Shown: piece after piece, positions 1 to 12,987 of the stretch
Layout of the letters: every line of letters starts with the position of its first letter
How positions within the stretch are numbered: the stretch's first letter is position 1
Assembly: GCF_052324685.1 (NCBI RefSeq)
Contig: NC_135222.1
Span: 4,674,420 to 4,738,419 of the forward strand
DNA: 64,000 nt
Origin: Brachyhypopomus gauderio
Taxonomy: Eukaryota; Chordata; Actinopteri; Gymnotiformes; Hypopomidae
Direction: 5' to 3'
Program-made: the position numbers and the translations under genes
Notes under the pieces: model-generated
The model's input: the letters and a program-made list of their open reading frames with translations, nothing else
Told to the model about the DNA's origin: nothing
Database searches by the model: none

Positions 1-218
1 ATTGTGATTAGGCATGTGATTGTGGAGTTTGGTTCCTTAAAATTTCATTTTTAAGCAGGTTAAGAAAATGGCCATCACCCAACCAAACCCATCTCACTGC
101 CTTCAAGAAGAAAGACGAGGAACTATGTTGGCAGCTCTGGAACTAAATTCGCATTCAAAATTATGCTTAGGGCGCCCTCTGCTGTCTGAATCCTGCCCCT
201 TCACCCTCTGCTCCTCAG

Positions 219-870
219 ATCAGCATTGTGGAGCTGGAGAAGAGCCAGAGGCAGCAGGAACTCCTGCAGCTCAAATCTTCCTACAGCCCGTGTGAAGATT
301 CGCCCTATCGTAAGAGTCTTCCCAGCCTGGAGCCCCGCCCCCCTCTAGACATCGACGCCCCCAAGTTGGCCGGCTTCAATGGCCTCAGCCCCGAGCTGTC
401 CATCAACGGCACCGCCTCCCCCGGCTACGAGCGAGGCGGCGGGGGGAACGGCAAGAACGAGCTCCTGTCTCGCTACCTGCCCGTCTCCCCCGAGCACGAG
501 ATGGTGCCCCCCACCCCGGATGCGCGGAGCAGGCAGCCGGGCCAGCCGCTGCCCGATTACACTCGCTTCTCCCCGGCCAAGATTGCCTTGCGCAGGCACC
601 TGAACCAAGACCCCAGCCAGTTCAGGGCGCTCAGCGCCCTCCACAGGTCAGCAGGACTGCAGAGTTATTTTGCCTGCCCACACACACACACCTACACACA
701 CACCTGCGTTGGCTTGTTGTTATGTTTGTTGTTCTGTCTTTGCAGGGGTGATGTTGGCATGGTGTCGTCGCCTACCCTCGGGCTAAAACAGGGCTGCCTA
801 TCGCCAAGCCCAGCGGAGAATCAGCAAACGGCTCCATTCAAAGTGAGGGTAACAGACTGTGTGTGGCTGC

Positions 871-908
<38 letters not shown>

Positions 909-3900
909 CCGTGTGCTGAATCGCTCCCTCCCTCCTGTGAAGGTGAAGGACAAGAGCCCAGCGGGTCCGGGTGACATCACCAGTCTCCCGGTCAGTATCC
1001 CCCTCAGCACCGTGCACCCCAGCAAGCTCCCCGTGAGCATCCCCCTGGCCAGCGTGGTCCTGCCCAGCCGCGCAGAGAGACTGGTCAGTCCCTCCGTCCA
1101 CGCCTCTCCCCACGTGTCTGTTCGCGGTATATTCCTTGCACGTTTTTTGCGGACGTAGCCGTCGCCCCTTAACCTTAACACCCAGTCCGGTTGTGGTTTC
1201 AGAGGAGCACTCCCAGTCCCGTGTCTGGCAGAGAGCCATCGGCAGGGCAGATGGGCGCCAAATCGGCTCTGACTCCCAACTCAGGTAGGTGCCGTCGCTC
1301 AGTGCTGGGACTGCCTGCGTGCGGGACTGGGGGCGACGCGGTGTGTGATGTCTGCCCCCTCCATCACGTCTCTCCCTCAGGGTACTCCGCTAACTCGGGG
1401 CTGGTGAACGGCTCCCACTGCGGCGTGACCGCAGGGGACGCGGACGGCGGCAGGTGCTCCCCTCCCCCCCACGCCGCACCCCTGCTGTGCCTCCAGCCCC
1501 GTGGGCCCGGCCTCAGCCCTCCCCTGGGCACGGGGGGCGTCTTGCATTACGCCGACCGCCCGCCCCGCCTTCCCCCCGAGGAGGGCCCCGACCGGCCGGC
1601 CCCAGAGTCGGACACGGAAGGCCTCGACAGCGAGGCGCGGCGTCGCATTTTCTTCTCCTCTTCCTCCTCGTCCTCGTCCTCTTCCTCGTCTGCCGGAGGA
1701 GCGCGGCCGCATCACTCGTCGGCCAAGCATGGGCAACAGCATCACGGCGGTCACCACCACCATCACCACCACCACCACCACCACCCTCACAACCACCACT
1801 CCCCAGGCTCCCACAGCCATGAGGGCCGCAAGAGGGGCCGGCGCAAACGCAGCTCCTCCTCCGGCCTCCTGCCAGCCAGCACCTCCCCCAAAAGGAGGTC
1901 CTTCCCCGGGCTGGGCTGCTCCAGCCACTCCTCTGGTTCTCCGCTTAATATCAACACCATGGTGAGTGGACGCCCAGGCAGGCCACGATGATCACCAGCC
2001 CGATTCTCAAATCTTGTCGTATGGATCGTTTTTATGCCAGGAAATGAATTTTAAGTCCAGGAGTACATGGTGTAAAATGTCTTAAGTGATATTTAACTTG
2101 GACTTAATATTTAACATCCAGGAGTTTTAAGGGTGGTGGGGAATCTGCTATAAACCAGTTCAGTTTTCCGTTCCTCATATTCTGATGGGCATCCTTGATT
2201 GACGGTGAATATCTCATCCTGACCCAAGGTGAACAACATCAACCAGCCATTGGAGATCTCTGCCATCTCCTCTCCGGAGCAGTCCGTCCGCAGCCCGTGC
2301 GAAGCTGACCTGGACCAGCCGCCGGTTCTGAAGCGAGAGCGCCCCCTGGAGCTCAACGGCTCTGGCCGCTACTCCTCCACCCCCAGCTCAGAGGACGAGG
2401 ACGGCGGGTACCCGGCAGACAGCAGCTCGTCGCGGTGAGGGAAGCCGTCCGCACCCCTCCTCTGGCCCACAGCGGCCACCTTCATGCTTCACAAACTCCT
2501 GTGGAGATCGTTCTGAGCTGCTGACACTTTTCCTCTCACTCTTGCTTTTAGAATCGAAAGGAAAATTGCTACGATTTCCCTCGAAAGCAGAGATGGTGAA
2601 AGAGGTAAGGGGTGAAAGGTGTAAGGATGCATCTGCCCCTGCTGCAGATGCATCCAGAGATACTCTATATTGCCAAAAGTATTTGCTCACCCATCCAAGT
2701 AATCGGAATCAAGTGTTCCAATCACTTCTATAGCTACAGGTGTATAAAATTAAGCACCTAAGCATGCATTCTTGTGAAAGAATGTGTTGCTACTCAGGAG
2801 CTCCGTGAATTCAAAGTCAAATTTATTTATATAGCGCTTTTCACAACACATGTCACAAAGCAGCTTTATAATCATATGAGTCCAGATCCCTAATGAGCAA
2901 GCCAAAGGCGACAGTGGCAAGGAAAAACTCCCTATAATGGTGGGGATTAGGAAGAAACCTCAGGAGGACCAAGACTCAAAAGGGAACCCATCCTCCATTG
3001 GGCGGCCCGTTAGCACAAGTCCGTATTTGTGGACAAAAGGTGGTTCTATAGTTATAGTTAAGGTTCTTGTTCCTTGGCCAAGTAGTCACAGTCCCTTCAG
3101 TGTAGATGGTGAGCCTCAGGTAGGAGCTAGCCTCAGCACGACCTCTTGTGGCAATGGCACATCCAACCCCAGCATCAGTACATCCACCGGCAAGCCAGAC
3201 CATCTCCCAGGTGCTTGTAGGTGCTTGTATCCAATCGTCTTGGGTAGAAGCATGCAAAAAGATAGACAATATGGACTGAGTGGACATCACCTTAAACCAC
3301 CATTGATTTAAAAGTACATAGCTCAAGTGCCAGTGATCAGCATGTGGCTCCGACAGGCTAATCTATAGCAGCATAACTAAAGGGAGAGGTTCAGAGGTGA
3401 CCACAGTCATGAGGGCTCACTGAGACATTGCTTTCCAGACAAGTCATTGTCACAACTGAGTGATGCCATGACACAGCTGGATGACAGCATCAACATCTCA
3501 GATCACCAGAAATCTCAATGTCTGGGGGCCCCCGAGCCCCTACACCTTACAAGGGGAATATTAACTGAAGGCTTGATTAAATAGGTGAGTCTTAAGTCTA
3601 GATTTAAAGATTGGAAGTGTATCAGAATCTCGGATTGGAGCTGGAAGGCTATTTCATAATTGAGGGGCTTTAAAGGAGAAAGCTCTGCCTCCGGCTGTAG
3701 TCTTACCAATTTTTGGAACTAGGAGAAATCCAGCATTTTGGAACCGCAAAGGGCGAGATGGGTTGTAGTAAACAATTAGTTCACTTGGATATTGTGGGGC
3801 AAGACGCCTTATAGGTTAACAGAAGAATTTTTAATTCAATGCGATATTTAATCGGCAGCCAGTGTAGTGCGGCGAGAGTGGGACTAATATGATTGAATTT

Positions 3901-6900
3901 CCTAGCCTTGGTTAGGACTCTAGCTGCGGCATTTTGTACAAGTTGTAGCTTCTTTATGGACTCTTTAGAGCATCCAATTAGAAGACTATTACAGTAGTCC
4001 AATCTTGACAAGACAAAAACATGGACCAGCTTCTCTGCATCAGCTAAAGAAAGTAAGTGTTTCAGCTTTGCAATATTACGTAAATGGAAAAAGTCAGCCT
4101 TAGAGACATTGCATATATGTGTGTCAAATGAAGGATCCGAATCAATAGTGACACCTAAACTTTTTGTTGTAGATTTAGGTGTTGAAGAAACATCTAGGGT
4201 AAGGGGAATATCAGCCCAATTGCTTATAGCAGCTTTAGGCCCAAGAATCAGCACCTTATCGAAATTTAGTTGAAGAAAATTAGACGCCATCCAGTTTATG
4301 TCCTGGACGCAGTTCTCAATCTTGAGAGTAGTAGTGAGATTATCCGGATTGGAAGATATATATACAACTGAGTATCATCTGCGCAGCAATGGAAGCTAAT
4401 ACCATGCCTACGAATGATAGTGCCCAGTGGTAGCATATATAATGAGAATAATATGGGGCCCAGTACAGATCCTTGTGGGACACCATACTTTACCTTAGAA
4501 TGCTCTGAGCATTCGTTATTTACTAGTACAAATTGGTAACGACCTGTCAGGTAGGACCTGAACCAGGAGAGTGCTTGACTTCTTATGCCAATGAGTGTCT
4601 CCAGCCTATTAAGTAGAATATTATGATCAATGGTGTCAAAAGCAGCACTGAGGTCTAGCAGTATGAGAAAAGAAATGTGTCCTTTATCAGAGGATATTAA
4701 GAGATCGTTCAGTACTTTAGTAAGTGCCGTTTCAGTGCTGTGATGAGGTCTAAATCCAGACTGAAATAACTCTGACATGTTCTGAAGGAAGGAAGAGGGT
4801 TGTGAAGAAACAATTTTCTCTAAAATTCCAGCATAGAACTGTGATAGGATGCCACCTGTGCAATTTCCTCGCTCCTAAATATTCCACAGTCAACTGTCAG
4901 CTGTATTATAAGAAAATGGAAATGTTTGGGAACAACAGCAACTCTGATGTTGAAACGCATAGTGCAGCGAGGTCGCCAACTTTCTGCAGAGTCAATCACT
5001 ACAGACATCCAAACTTCAAGATTAGCTCAAGAACAGTGCACAGAGCGTCATGGAATGGGTTTCCATGGTCGTGCAGCTGCATCTAAGCCATACATCACCA
5101 AGTGCAATGCAAAGCGTCGGATACAGTGGTGTAAAGCATGCTGCCACTGGACTCTAGAGAGTGACAAATTACGCTTCTCCATCTGGCAATCTGATGGACG
5201 TCTGGATTTGCCAGTTGCCAGGAGAACGGTACTTGTTTGACTGCATTGTGCCAAGTATAAAGTTTGGTGGAGGGGGGATTATGGTGTGGGGTTTTTCCAG
5301 GAACTGCGTTTGGCCCCTTAGTTCCAGTGAAAGGAACTCTGAATGCTTCAGCATACCAATACATTTTGGACAATTCCATGTTACCAACTTTGTGGGAACA
5401 GTTTAGAGCTGTCCCCTTTCTCTTCCAACATGACTGTGCACCTGTGCACAAAGCAAGGTCCATGGATGGCAAGGTCTGGTGTGGATGAACTTGACTGGCC
5501 TGCACAGAGTCCTGATCTCGACCCAATAGAACACCTTTGGAATGAATTAGATCGGTATGTGACCTCACAAATGCACTTCTGGAAGAATGATTTAAAAATC
5601 CCCATAAACACTCCTAAACCTTGTGGACAGCCTTCCCAGAAGAGTTGAAGCTGTTCTACCTGCAAAGGTTGTAGCAATGTCATATTGAAGCCTATGGATT
5701 AGGAATGGGATGTCACTTGAGCTCATATGTAATTCAAGGAAGGTGAGCGAATACTTTTGGCAATATAGCGTACATAGCTTTTTATTACCGTTGAAAACTA
5801 AACGTGATGGATGATGTGTAGTGTCGTCTGTAGGAAGCAGCATAAGTGTGTGTGTGTGTGTGGGGTGTTATACGCAACCTCCGTCTGTCTGCCTGTCTCA
5901 GGCTCGCAGGGCCGCAGGTCTGGGGCCAGCAGCGTGAGCAGCGAGGTCTCCTCCTCCTCCTCCAGCAAATGGAAGTCCACCTTCTCTCCCATTTCCGACC
6001 CCAAGCCCACGCCCCCCGACCTCCGCCAGGGCGGCTCCCCCTTCGGTGTGGGCGTGGCCCGTGGAGGGGGAGGAGACTCCGACTCCGACCAGAAGCAGCA
6101 GAGGAGGGCCGAGCGAGAACGGGAGGCGTACGGGAACCCCAAGCCGTTCCAGGGCGCCGAGACGGGCGCCCGTCCCGCGCAAATGTCCGAGCGCACACAG
6201 CCAAAGCAGAAGCCACGCGAGTGGGAGCTGAAGACCATGAGCGGATTGGCCAGCCAGAACCTCTTCATCTCCGCCGCAACCAGTGCCGGCATGCTGAGCG
6301 GGAAAGTGGGCGGGGCCACCACCGTTTCCTCCGCCTCCTCTGTGGGACAATACTTCCCTCTGGGTGGAGCCTCGGTCTTGCAGTCTTTGTTTGGGGCGCA
6401 AGCTCCCAACCCACCGACCAGTGGAGCTCCACGATTGGTCAACGGCCACTCTGCACTGGGCAGCTTTTCCAGCGCTGGACTAGCAGGGGGCGCAGCAGGA
6501 GGTGAGCTGTCTGTCTGTCTGTCTGTCTGTCTGTCCATCTCTGTCTGTCCCGACCCTGTGGAGGCAGTGAGGTAAGTGCTAGTCCAGTGCTCCTACCCTG
6601 CCTGGCTTCCCCCATGCTGCTTCTGTGCTGATAAATCTCTAGCTGTGCAGCCACAGTCTCGAAGCTACACACCCATAGAAAACAGCCCCATGACCCTTTA
6701 CTTGGTCAAGAGAAATTTTTTCAAGTTGTAAGATGTTAAAAAAAAAAAACACACACACCTTCAATCTTCAAGTACTTAGTTAATTGAAAGTCAGTAAATT
6801 GATAACACGAAACATTCATTTGTGGTTTTGTTTGGAGCTGTGTGATGAGAAACCCATGATTTACGAATTCTGGACGTTGGAGCGGCCTTCGCGTTTTTCT

Positions 6901-7144
6901 TTGGGTGTATGTCATATTTGCACGCCTTGTTGTTGGTGTTGAGACATTCCTCTTGCAGCCCAGTTCTACAAAATCATGCCTTTTGAAGGCACAGTCTCAG
7001 TCTTCCAAGGTCAGGTGTGTACGCAGACAAACAATCCGTCTTGGTGTTGAACTAGTTGGGTCAGCAGTGGAATGCCTTATTGCTCTGTGTGTGCTTTGTT
7101 TGACTCGCTTGCTGCTATGCACAACCTGGCTCAGCCCCTCTCTG

Positions 7145-7175
<31 letters not shown>

Positions 7176-7859
7176 ATCTGTCTTTCTCTCTTTGCTCATC
7201 CCTCCATCTCTGTATACCCTTCTCTCTGTCTGTCTACCGCTGTCCCTCTCTGTCTCTGTTTTTCCGCTGTGTGTCTACAGGGATTTTTCACCACATGGTG
7301 CCTTCGGTCTCCTCTCAGCAGTCAGGGGCCGCTCTGCCGGGCCCCGGCACCCTTGGCTCCCTGCTCAGCCTCTCCTCCCAGCAGAGGCTCCTGGACAGCA
7401 AGGCGGGGGCCTCATTCCTCACCTCAGCCACCTCGGTCTTCCCCTCCCCCCACCAGGCCCAGCACGGGCGCACGCAGACCGTCCTGCACGCCCCGTCCCC
7501 CCCCACGCTCTCCCTGCCTCCCCCTCCCCCCCCTCCTAAACGTCTCCTCCTCCTCCTCATGCCCCGCCCCCGCCCAGCCCTCCCCGCCCCGTTCAGAGCG
7601 ACAACCCCCCGCCTCCCTTCAGGCGCTCCGCGTTGGCCCCTCGTCCTCGGCGAACCCTCCCAATCCTGCAGCTTGTGCCACGTCTAACCCCGCCTCCTCC
7701 TCATCGTCCCGCCCCTTCACCGTGCACTACCCGCCTCACCTGCCCTCGCCCTCCGCCCCCTGCACCGGCAGCGGGGGCGGGGCCGCGGCCTCCTGGAGGA
7801 CTGTGGGTATGCAGGCGCCCTTCGCCGCCTCGCAGGTCCCTAGCAGCCGCCCCAGATAG
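219..7859 (+). CDS. dot1l: dot1l, histone H3 lysine-79 methyltransferase, C-terminal exons (5' part outside window)
   Basis: DOT1L methylates H3K79 in nucleosomes. The catalytic N-terminus lies upstream of the window; this is the long disordered C-terminus that recruits AF9/ENL. Exons seen, all with phase-compatible GT-AG borders: 219-646, 746-842, 943-1083, 1203-1284, 1381-1961, 2229-2434, 2552-2604, 5902-6501 and 7281-7859. Diagnostic stretches shared with vertebrate DOT1L are [16 protein letters not shown] (first exon), the tandem [10 protein letters not shown] and [18 protein letters not shown] (exon 943-1083; the known AF9 AHD-binding motifs), [28 protein letters not shown] and [13 protein letters not shown]. 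Exon 1381-1961 carries long Ser and His runs, which are probably length-variable. The exon at 7281 opens in one frame ([14 protein letters not shown]) but the convincing distal sequence up to the TAG at 7857-7859 lies in the next frame. The switch is near the C-rich run around 7,510-7,540. The gene identity is very secure; the last exon's reading frame and end are not. Confidence 0.93.
871..907. repeat. (GT)n microsatellite in dot1l intron
   Basis: Short GT dinucleotide run in the 100-base intron between dot1l exons 746-842 and 943-1083. Confidence 0.9.
2661..5772 (+). mobile_element. Decayed Tc1/mariner element in a dot1l intron, split by a LINE
   Basis: Terminal inverted repeats are visible: CTCTATATTGCCAAAAGTAT at the left edge and its counterpart ATACTTTTGGCAATATAGCG at the right edge, each bordered by TA as expected for Tc1 elements. 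The right part (4824-5700) is a plus-strand transposase remnant, with readable pieces such as [19 protein letters not shown] and [10 protein letters not shown] in different frames. Several internal deletions and frameshifts are present (for example near 4,960, 5,160 and 5,550), so no active transposase remains. Positions 2813-4823 are a later LINE insertion. Confidence 0.9.
2813..4823 (-). mobile_element. 5'-truncated L2/CR1-clade LINE (reverse transcriptase remnant)
   Basis: The minus-strand ORFs 4778-4296 and 4290-3781 encode reverse transcriptase. Visible blocks are [43 protein letters not shown], the catalytic box as CADD instead of YADD, and [23 protein letters not shown] non-coding tail follows and ends at the teleost LINE 3' signature TTTATTTATATAGCGC (plus strand, near 2,822). 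The element is flanked by AATTC at 2808-2812 and 4824-4828, which fits a short target duplication inside the Tc1 element. It is an inactive copy because it lacks the endonuclease, is frameshifted, and has a mutated catalytic box. Confidence 0.88.
7141..7182. repeat. (CT)n low-complexity tract upstream of last dot1l exon
   Basis: Pyrimidine-rich CT repeats in the intron before the acceptor at 7280. They may act as an extended polypyrimidine tract. Confidence 0.8.
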
Positions 7860-8030
7860 GAGGCGGCACGAGCAGGGAGCAGGGGAGGGGGGCGGGGCTT
7901 AGCAGGATCCTGGGGCAAATTTATAATGACAATGCTGCATTGCCCCTGCTTCACTGCACTCAGTCTGAACAAGGTATGTGCTTGGCTTCAGTGGGCTCCA
8001 ACCGCTCTCCACATATTTTGTCCGTCTTCA

Positions 8031-8035
<5 letters not shown>

Positions 8036-8087
<52 letters not shown>
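8036..8087. repeat. (TG)n microsatellite
   Basis: About 25 TG units downstream of dot1l. Confidence 0.95.
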
Positions 8088-8088
<1 letters not shown>

Positions 8089-8718
8089 ATGAGTTATTGC
8101 TTACTCGATCACTTTGCTTTCTCTTTCTTCAGGTAACTGAAGCGATCTACCTCATCCTAACATAACCTATGCAATGGACAGGTGTGGACCAATGGGCTCG
8201 CCTCCCTCTGGTGCTCCCACGCTCATTACGGCCGCAGCGCTAGAACAGACATGGGAATCAGAATGCAACCAAGGTGCAGCAGAACTCCAACACATTGAAA
8301 AGCAGATTCCCGCATCCACACACACACACACACACAGGCACACGCAGACGCAGCTCCACGCAGTACCCTTGCTCCAGTGTGGAGACGGGAGACCCCTACA
8401 CACACACACATACACACGACAACGTCAACATCCACTTCTCTTACACCTGTACTTGAGCAGACAGCTTTGCCTAATCATCAGTCAGGCTTTTTAATGCAGT
8501 CAGACATGCTGCCAGTATGTAGTTAACACGCAGCACGTTCAAGGCACACTTTTAGAAATTGAAAAAAATTCTGGGTTTTTTTTTTGGTCATTGTTTCTTT
8601 GGTTGTTTGTCTTTATATTTATTTTGGGCCCCGTATATATGTTGAATTCCTTTAGAGCATGACAGTCACGTGTTCAGATCATTCTGGAACACCTGGTGTT
8701 GGGTTATATAATGGAGGG

Positions 8719-8912
8719 GTATATACTAGAGCTGTCAATTCCAGGTTCCGCAATTAAAAGTCCTCACCAGGATTTTGCTCAGGCTTCCTGGATTGTGTTG
8801 ATTCCACTAATTTTACCTGGATTGCACTAATTAGAAAATCTAGCAAGCTTGAGCAAAATCCTGGTGAGGACTTTTAATCGTGGAACCTGGAATTGACACC
8901 ACTAGTATATAC
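8719..8912. mobile_element. Palindromic MITE-like element
   Basis: The two ends are near-perfect reverse complements over about 65 bases: GTATATACTAG, then CTGTCAATTCCAGGTTCC and TTAAAAGTCCTCACCAGG on the left, mirrored at 8845-8912. A short unique loop lies between. There is no ORF. It reads as a foldback or non-autonomous DNA element; the superfamily is not evident. Confidence 0.75.
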
Positions 8913-9192
8913 GTAAATCTAACCCTGCTGGGTGAGCATAGACCTTTAAAACCAAATATGGTTCTGTATTTTTAATGTTATGGATAATAACAAAAAGGAT
9001 TGTAAGCATTTAATTCAAGCTGCAGCTGTTGTAACATTTACACTGGAAATCAGACCTGTGGAGCTGTTTATTACACATGACTGGTAATAGTTTCATTTTA
9101 TGCGCTTGAAAGAAATTACAGTGATCATTTTATAGACATGCGCACGCACACACGCACAGATTAAGCACAACTTGGAGTGAACACTGATGGCC

Positions 9193-9241
9193 TGTGTAAG
9201 CCAATCAGGTTAGTCTGTGTGAGCCAATCAGGTTAGTCTGT
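9193..9241. repeat. Tandem duplication, two copies
   Basis: AGCCAATCAGGTTAGTCTGTG is present twice in direct succession with one-base variation at the junction. Each copy contains a CCAAT core. Confidence 0.8.
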
Positions 9242-9564
9242 GCAGCTGCCCGCGCTCTAATCACTACGTTCACCCCAGCTTGACACATTTGCTGTCTGCT
9301 TCTTCTCTTTATTGCTTTTCACTTTAATGTCTGTTACAACTGAATCTTCCATTTCTCTCTTAATTACTGATGAAATCTTAGAGATGCATACACTTGGAGC
9401 TCAGTGTTGTACATGGTACCTATTCAGGTGATTTTGTCTGAGACTAATAAAGATTTGTGGTGCTCAAAGCCCTTCTGCTCAGAAGGGTTTCACAAAGACT
9501 TAGCGTCTGCCTTTGCATGGTCCTGTCCACTGATGTGGTGCTCCCTGCAAGCAGGAAAACCAGC

Positions 9565-9568
<4 letters not shown>

Positions 9569-9597
<29 letters not shown>
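9569..9597. repeat. (CA)n microsatellite
   Basis: Short uninterrupted CA dinucleotide run downstream of dot1l. Confidence 0.9.
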
Positions 9598-9598
<1 letters not shown>

Positions 9599-12500
9599 GA
9601 AGAATCACACACTGGGGAAATGCAACATGTTTAAAAGAACTACTGGGCAACTTTCACTCTCTCCCTGTTTTAAGTTTTGTACTGTGAATGAGAATCACTC
9701 TCAGACTGTATAATTGTATATAATTTAATTATTTATCTTTTTTTTTCTTTTAATGTAATTGTTTTTGTTGATATTTTTGTGTAACAGAGCACAATATGTG
9801 CGGTGTGTGTACTTGATTCAGTCTAAAAACAAACAAACATGGTGCTATGATCTGTACAACTCTGGACTGTGCCTATTTATATAAAAAAACATCACAATAA
9901 GATCCATTCTGGGTGCTTCTGTTAACAGGGACTTTTATTTACTGCTTGTGGCCCCCCTCCCCCTTTATTTTATTTTATTTTTACATTTATTTATACTATA
10001 GCATTAAACACCATGTGTGAAGCAGTTTCTGCATGTCGTCCGTAGTGCTATCAGCTGTGGCTAATGGCTATACACATGTATTTGAAACAGCTTTGCTCAT
10101 AGGAACTAAGGATGATCCTGTTTGGACCATGCGGGTGGGCACCAGAACTCCTGCTCGGACTAGATGTCGAGTGTGTGAACCTTTATTTTGTGTCAGGAAA
10201 GGCAGAGGAAGCGTAGCACTCTTACAAGTGGGCTTCCACCTCCACCGGTGCTCTTGTAGCCAAAACGACCTGCTCTGCATGCAAGTGCTAGCAGCCTGTA
10301 GGCAGGGTGTGACTTGTTTCTCTTGAACCCACATTATGATTTCATTTTGTTGGCCGGTGCTACTATGCCTGCATGGCAGTTTCTTTTCTTAAATGCTTGT
10401 TTGTTTTGGGTTAGCTGTTGAAAAGCAACTGGTGGTTCGCCGAGACCACAGCCTCCCTTCCAGGCTGTAGCGAGATAACCCAGAATCCCTCATGACGTTT
10501 CACACGTGAAACCGGTGGTGCTTGGCCCGCAGGAATCAGAAGCACCTGTCCGAGAGCTTGTTGTGACCGCTCTCATTCCATTCCAGAGTTTCAGCCTCCT
10601 GGGTCAGTTGTAGTGAATCAGAATGTCACTGATGTGGCCCGTGGGAGAGGTGACCCAGTGTTCAGGTTTGGAGAAGCATCAGTAACCTAGCTGACTGTGG
10701 TTAGTGACGCTGACACCAGGCAAGTGCAGGTTTATTTCGCATTGTTTTGTGTGTGAGATCTTTCTCTTTTTTTTTTTTTTTTTTTTGTTTGTGTGCGTGT
10801 GTGAGATCAAGGAAAGATCAGCCTCACTTAAGCTTTAGAGTCACAATGCTGTTGAATAGACTACAGTGTGTTATAAATTAGAAATGTGTAATGCTCATTT
10901 TCTGTGAAGTGAGGACGTGTGACCGAAGATAAGTTCATTGTTACATTGTTACCAGCACTGAAAAGGTCTGTCTAAATATATATATACATAAATATATATA
11001 CAAATAGTCTTTGTTAATGTTACCTGTTTCAATTGCCTGTTTGTGTTTGATATCTTTGCGACTGTTTCTTGATGATGCTTTTATTATGACATGAAATCCA
11101 GATGATTTTAATAGACTTTTGACCAGACCAGTAAATATGGTGCTTTCCTACACTTTAAACAAGGATAATGCAGCTATGAATTGATACATTTTTCACAGTG
11201 TGCTAAAGAGGGGTGAGATGTTTAATAAACTCCAGTACACGCCTGGCTTGTTTCGCTCTGTGACCTCTGAACTGCTTCTACTTTCTGACAGCTTTGTGAG
11301 GGTGACTTTGTTTTTTTTAAGCTGCTCTCAAGATTCCTGTGAAGCTGTGGGGAAAAGGTCTCAGTTTTGATCTCTGTAATTCTTAGTAATATCACAGTTC
11401 ATTAGGGTAGTGTGTATTTACTCAGGTACATGTGCAAGATTAGAGTCGTACATTTAAAGGCAACTTCTATTGGCATGTGTTTGTAACAGTAGAGTGAACT
11501 CTAAGGATGCGTTTAGGTCCCTCTGTAGTCTCAGGAAGATTATTGTTTGGCTTTATAGACGGTGTTTAAGACGTAAAGGGAAGGGTGTAAATGTTAGCTG
11601 GCTTGTCTGTGGTTACAAACACCAATTTATCCTCCCTTACAGTTTTCAGCCTTGCTTTGATGGGTGTTGGAGTTTTCCTCTCTCCTGCGGTCCGTGTTGG
11701 CTAGTCTTCTCCAGTGCATACATGTGCATACTCTATGCCTACCTGTCACACTAAATCATAAAGATTATCCTAAATACATGTAAAGAAATTGTAAAGCAGT
11801 TGCATTGCCGTTCTATTCAATGAATTAAACATTTACTTCCATTCTATTCTTCACACAAAAGGAGATAGAATGATGGTGCAATAAGTTTTCACCAATATTC
11901 TTCTTCTATTGCTGTCTTTGGTGCTGGTTCTTTTATCAAATGAACTTGAGCAGCTGTTTTAAATTAAGACTAAAATCTTTTGACTCAGCTTTTGTTAACT
12001 TAATAAAGTGTTTCTAATAAAAAAAAAAGTCTTTACCTGACTCATTCTTGTGTGTCCTTTTGTAGAATTCCTTTTTACCTTGTTTTAACATTACAAAGTT
12101 AACATATGGACGACAGTATTATGGGAATCAGGGATTACCTTTTGGGAGTTGAAAACAATATGTAATTGAAGGCCATTTTTAAATATCAGTTCATAGTTAA
12201 ATATTTGTTAAGCATTTGTATGAAAATTGATATAAATAATATTTGCATTATATCATCAAATGGAAATTGATGTGCACATGGAGGGAACAGTTAACCGACA
12301 AACGTGTTTCCTCAGAAGAGGACAGAATGTTCATATGGTATCACAGCCTTGACCAAACACAGGCCTGTTTTGAGAAATCTCCTGTTTCACCTCTTCACTC
12401 TGGAATATTTGTGAAAGAGGTGGTAAAATAAATTAATTGTTAAATTCAACAAATTAAACTGAGCAGATGCTGAATGCTACAGGCCATAAGGAACCATTTA

Positions 12501-12953
12501 AATATTAGTTTAAAAGATCAGGCTTTTGCCTGACATACTACAGTGTGTGTTTTCTTCTACAGAATTTAAAGGGATGTTCACCCTTCAGTGGAATGCTAGA
12601 ATAGGTGGGAAGGTTCCAGCAGTCACTCCTTATTCATTTGCTTCCATCACATTTTTGCAGTCCTGCCTTATCTTTTGTGGGGATGGTCTGACACCTAGCT
12701 TGCCAGACCTGTTGAGACCTTGAACATCTAAACGTTTGCAGCTGTGTGTCTACTGTGGCCCTGGCCAGTCACAGTAAGATTTTCAGCTCTGATGTCCTGT
12801 TAAAATACTCGGGCAAACAACAAATTGGTGTGTTCCACAAATGTGCATAATTTCTGGTGTCTGATATATAATGTTTTGCTTAAATATGCAAAATATTAGC
12901 AAGAGTTTAATGTAATTCTGTTTAATAGTTGTGTGTGTATGTGTCTGTCTGTG

Positions 12954-12954
<1 letters not shown>

Positions 12955-12987
<33 letters not shown>

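Larger units (their letters stand above)
7860..12030 (+). other. dot1l 3' flank, probable 3' UTR, no further gene seen
   Basis: No coding exon is recognised between the last dot1l stop and amh. Canonical AATAAA signals occur at 9446-9451, 11224-11229 and 12002-12007, any of which could end dot1l transcripts. The stretch also holds (TG)n, (CA)n and A/T-rich tracts and a palindromic MITE. A possible small intron, from a donor near 7,975 to an acceptor near 8,132, would lie wholly after the stop codon. Confidence 0.5.
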
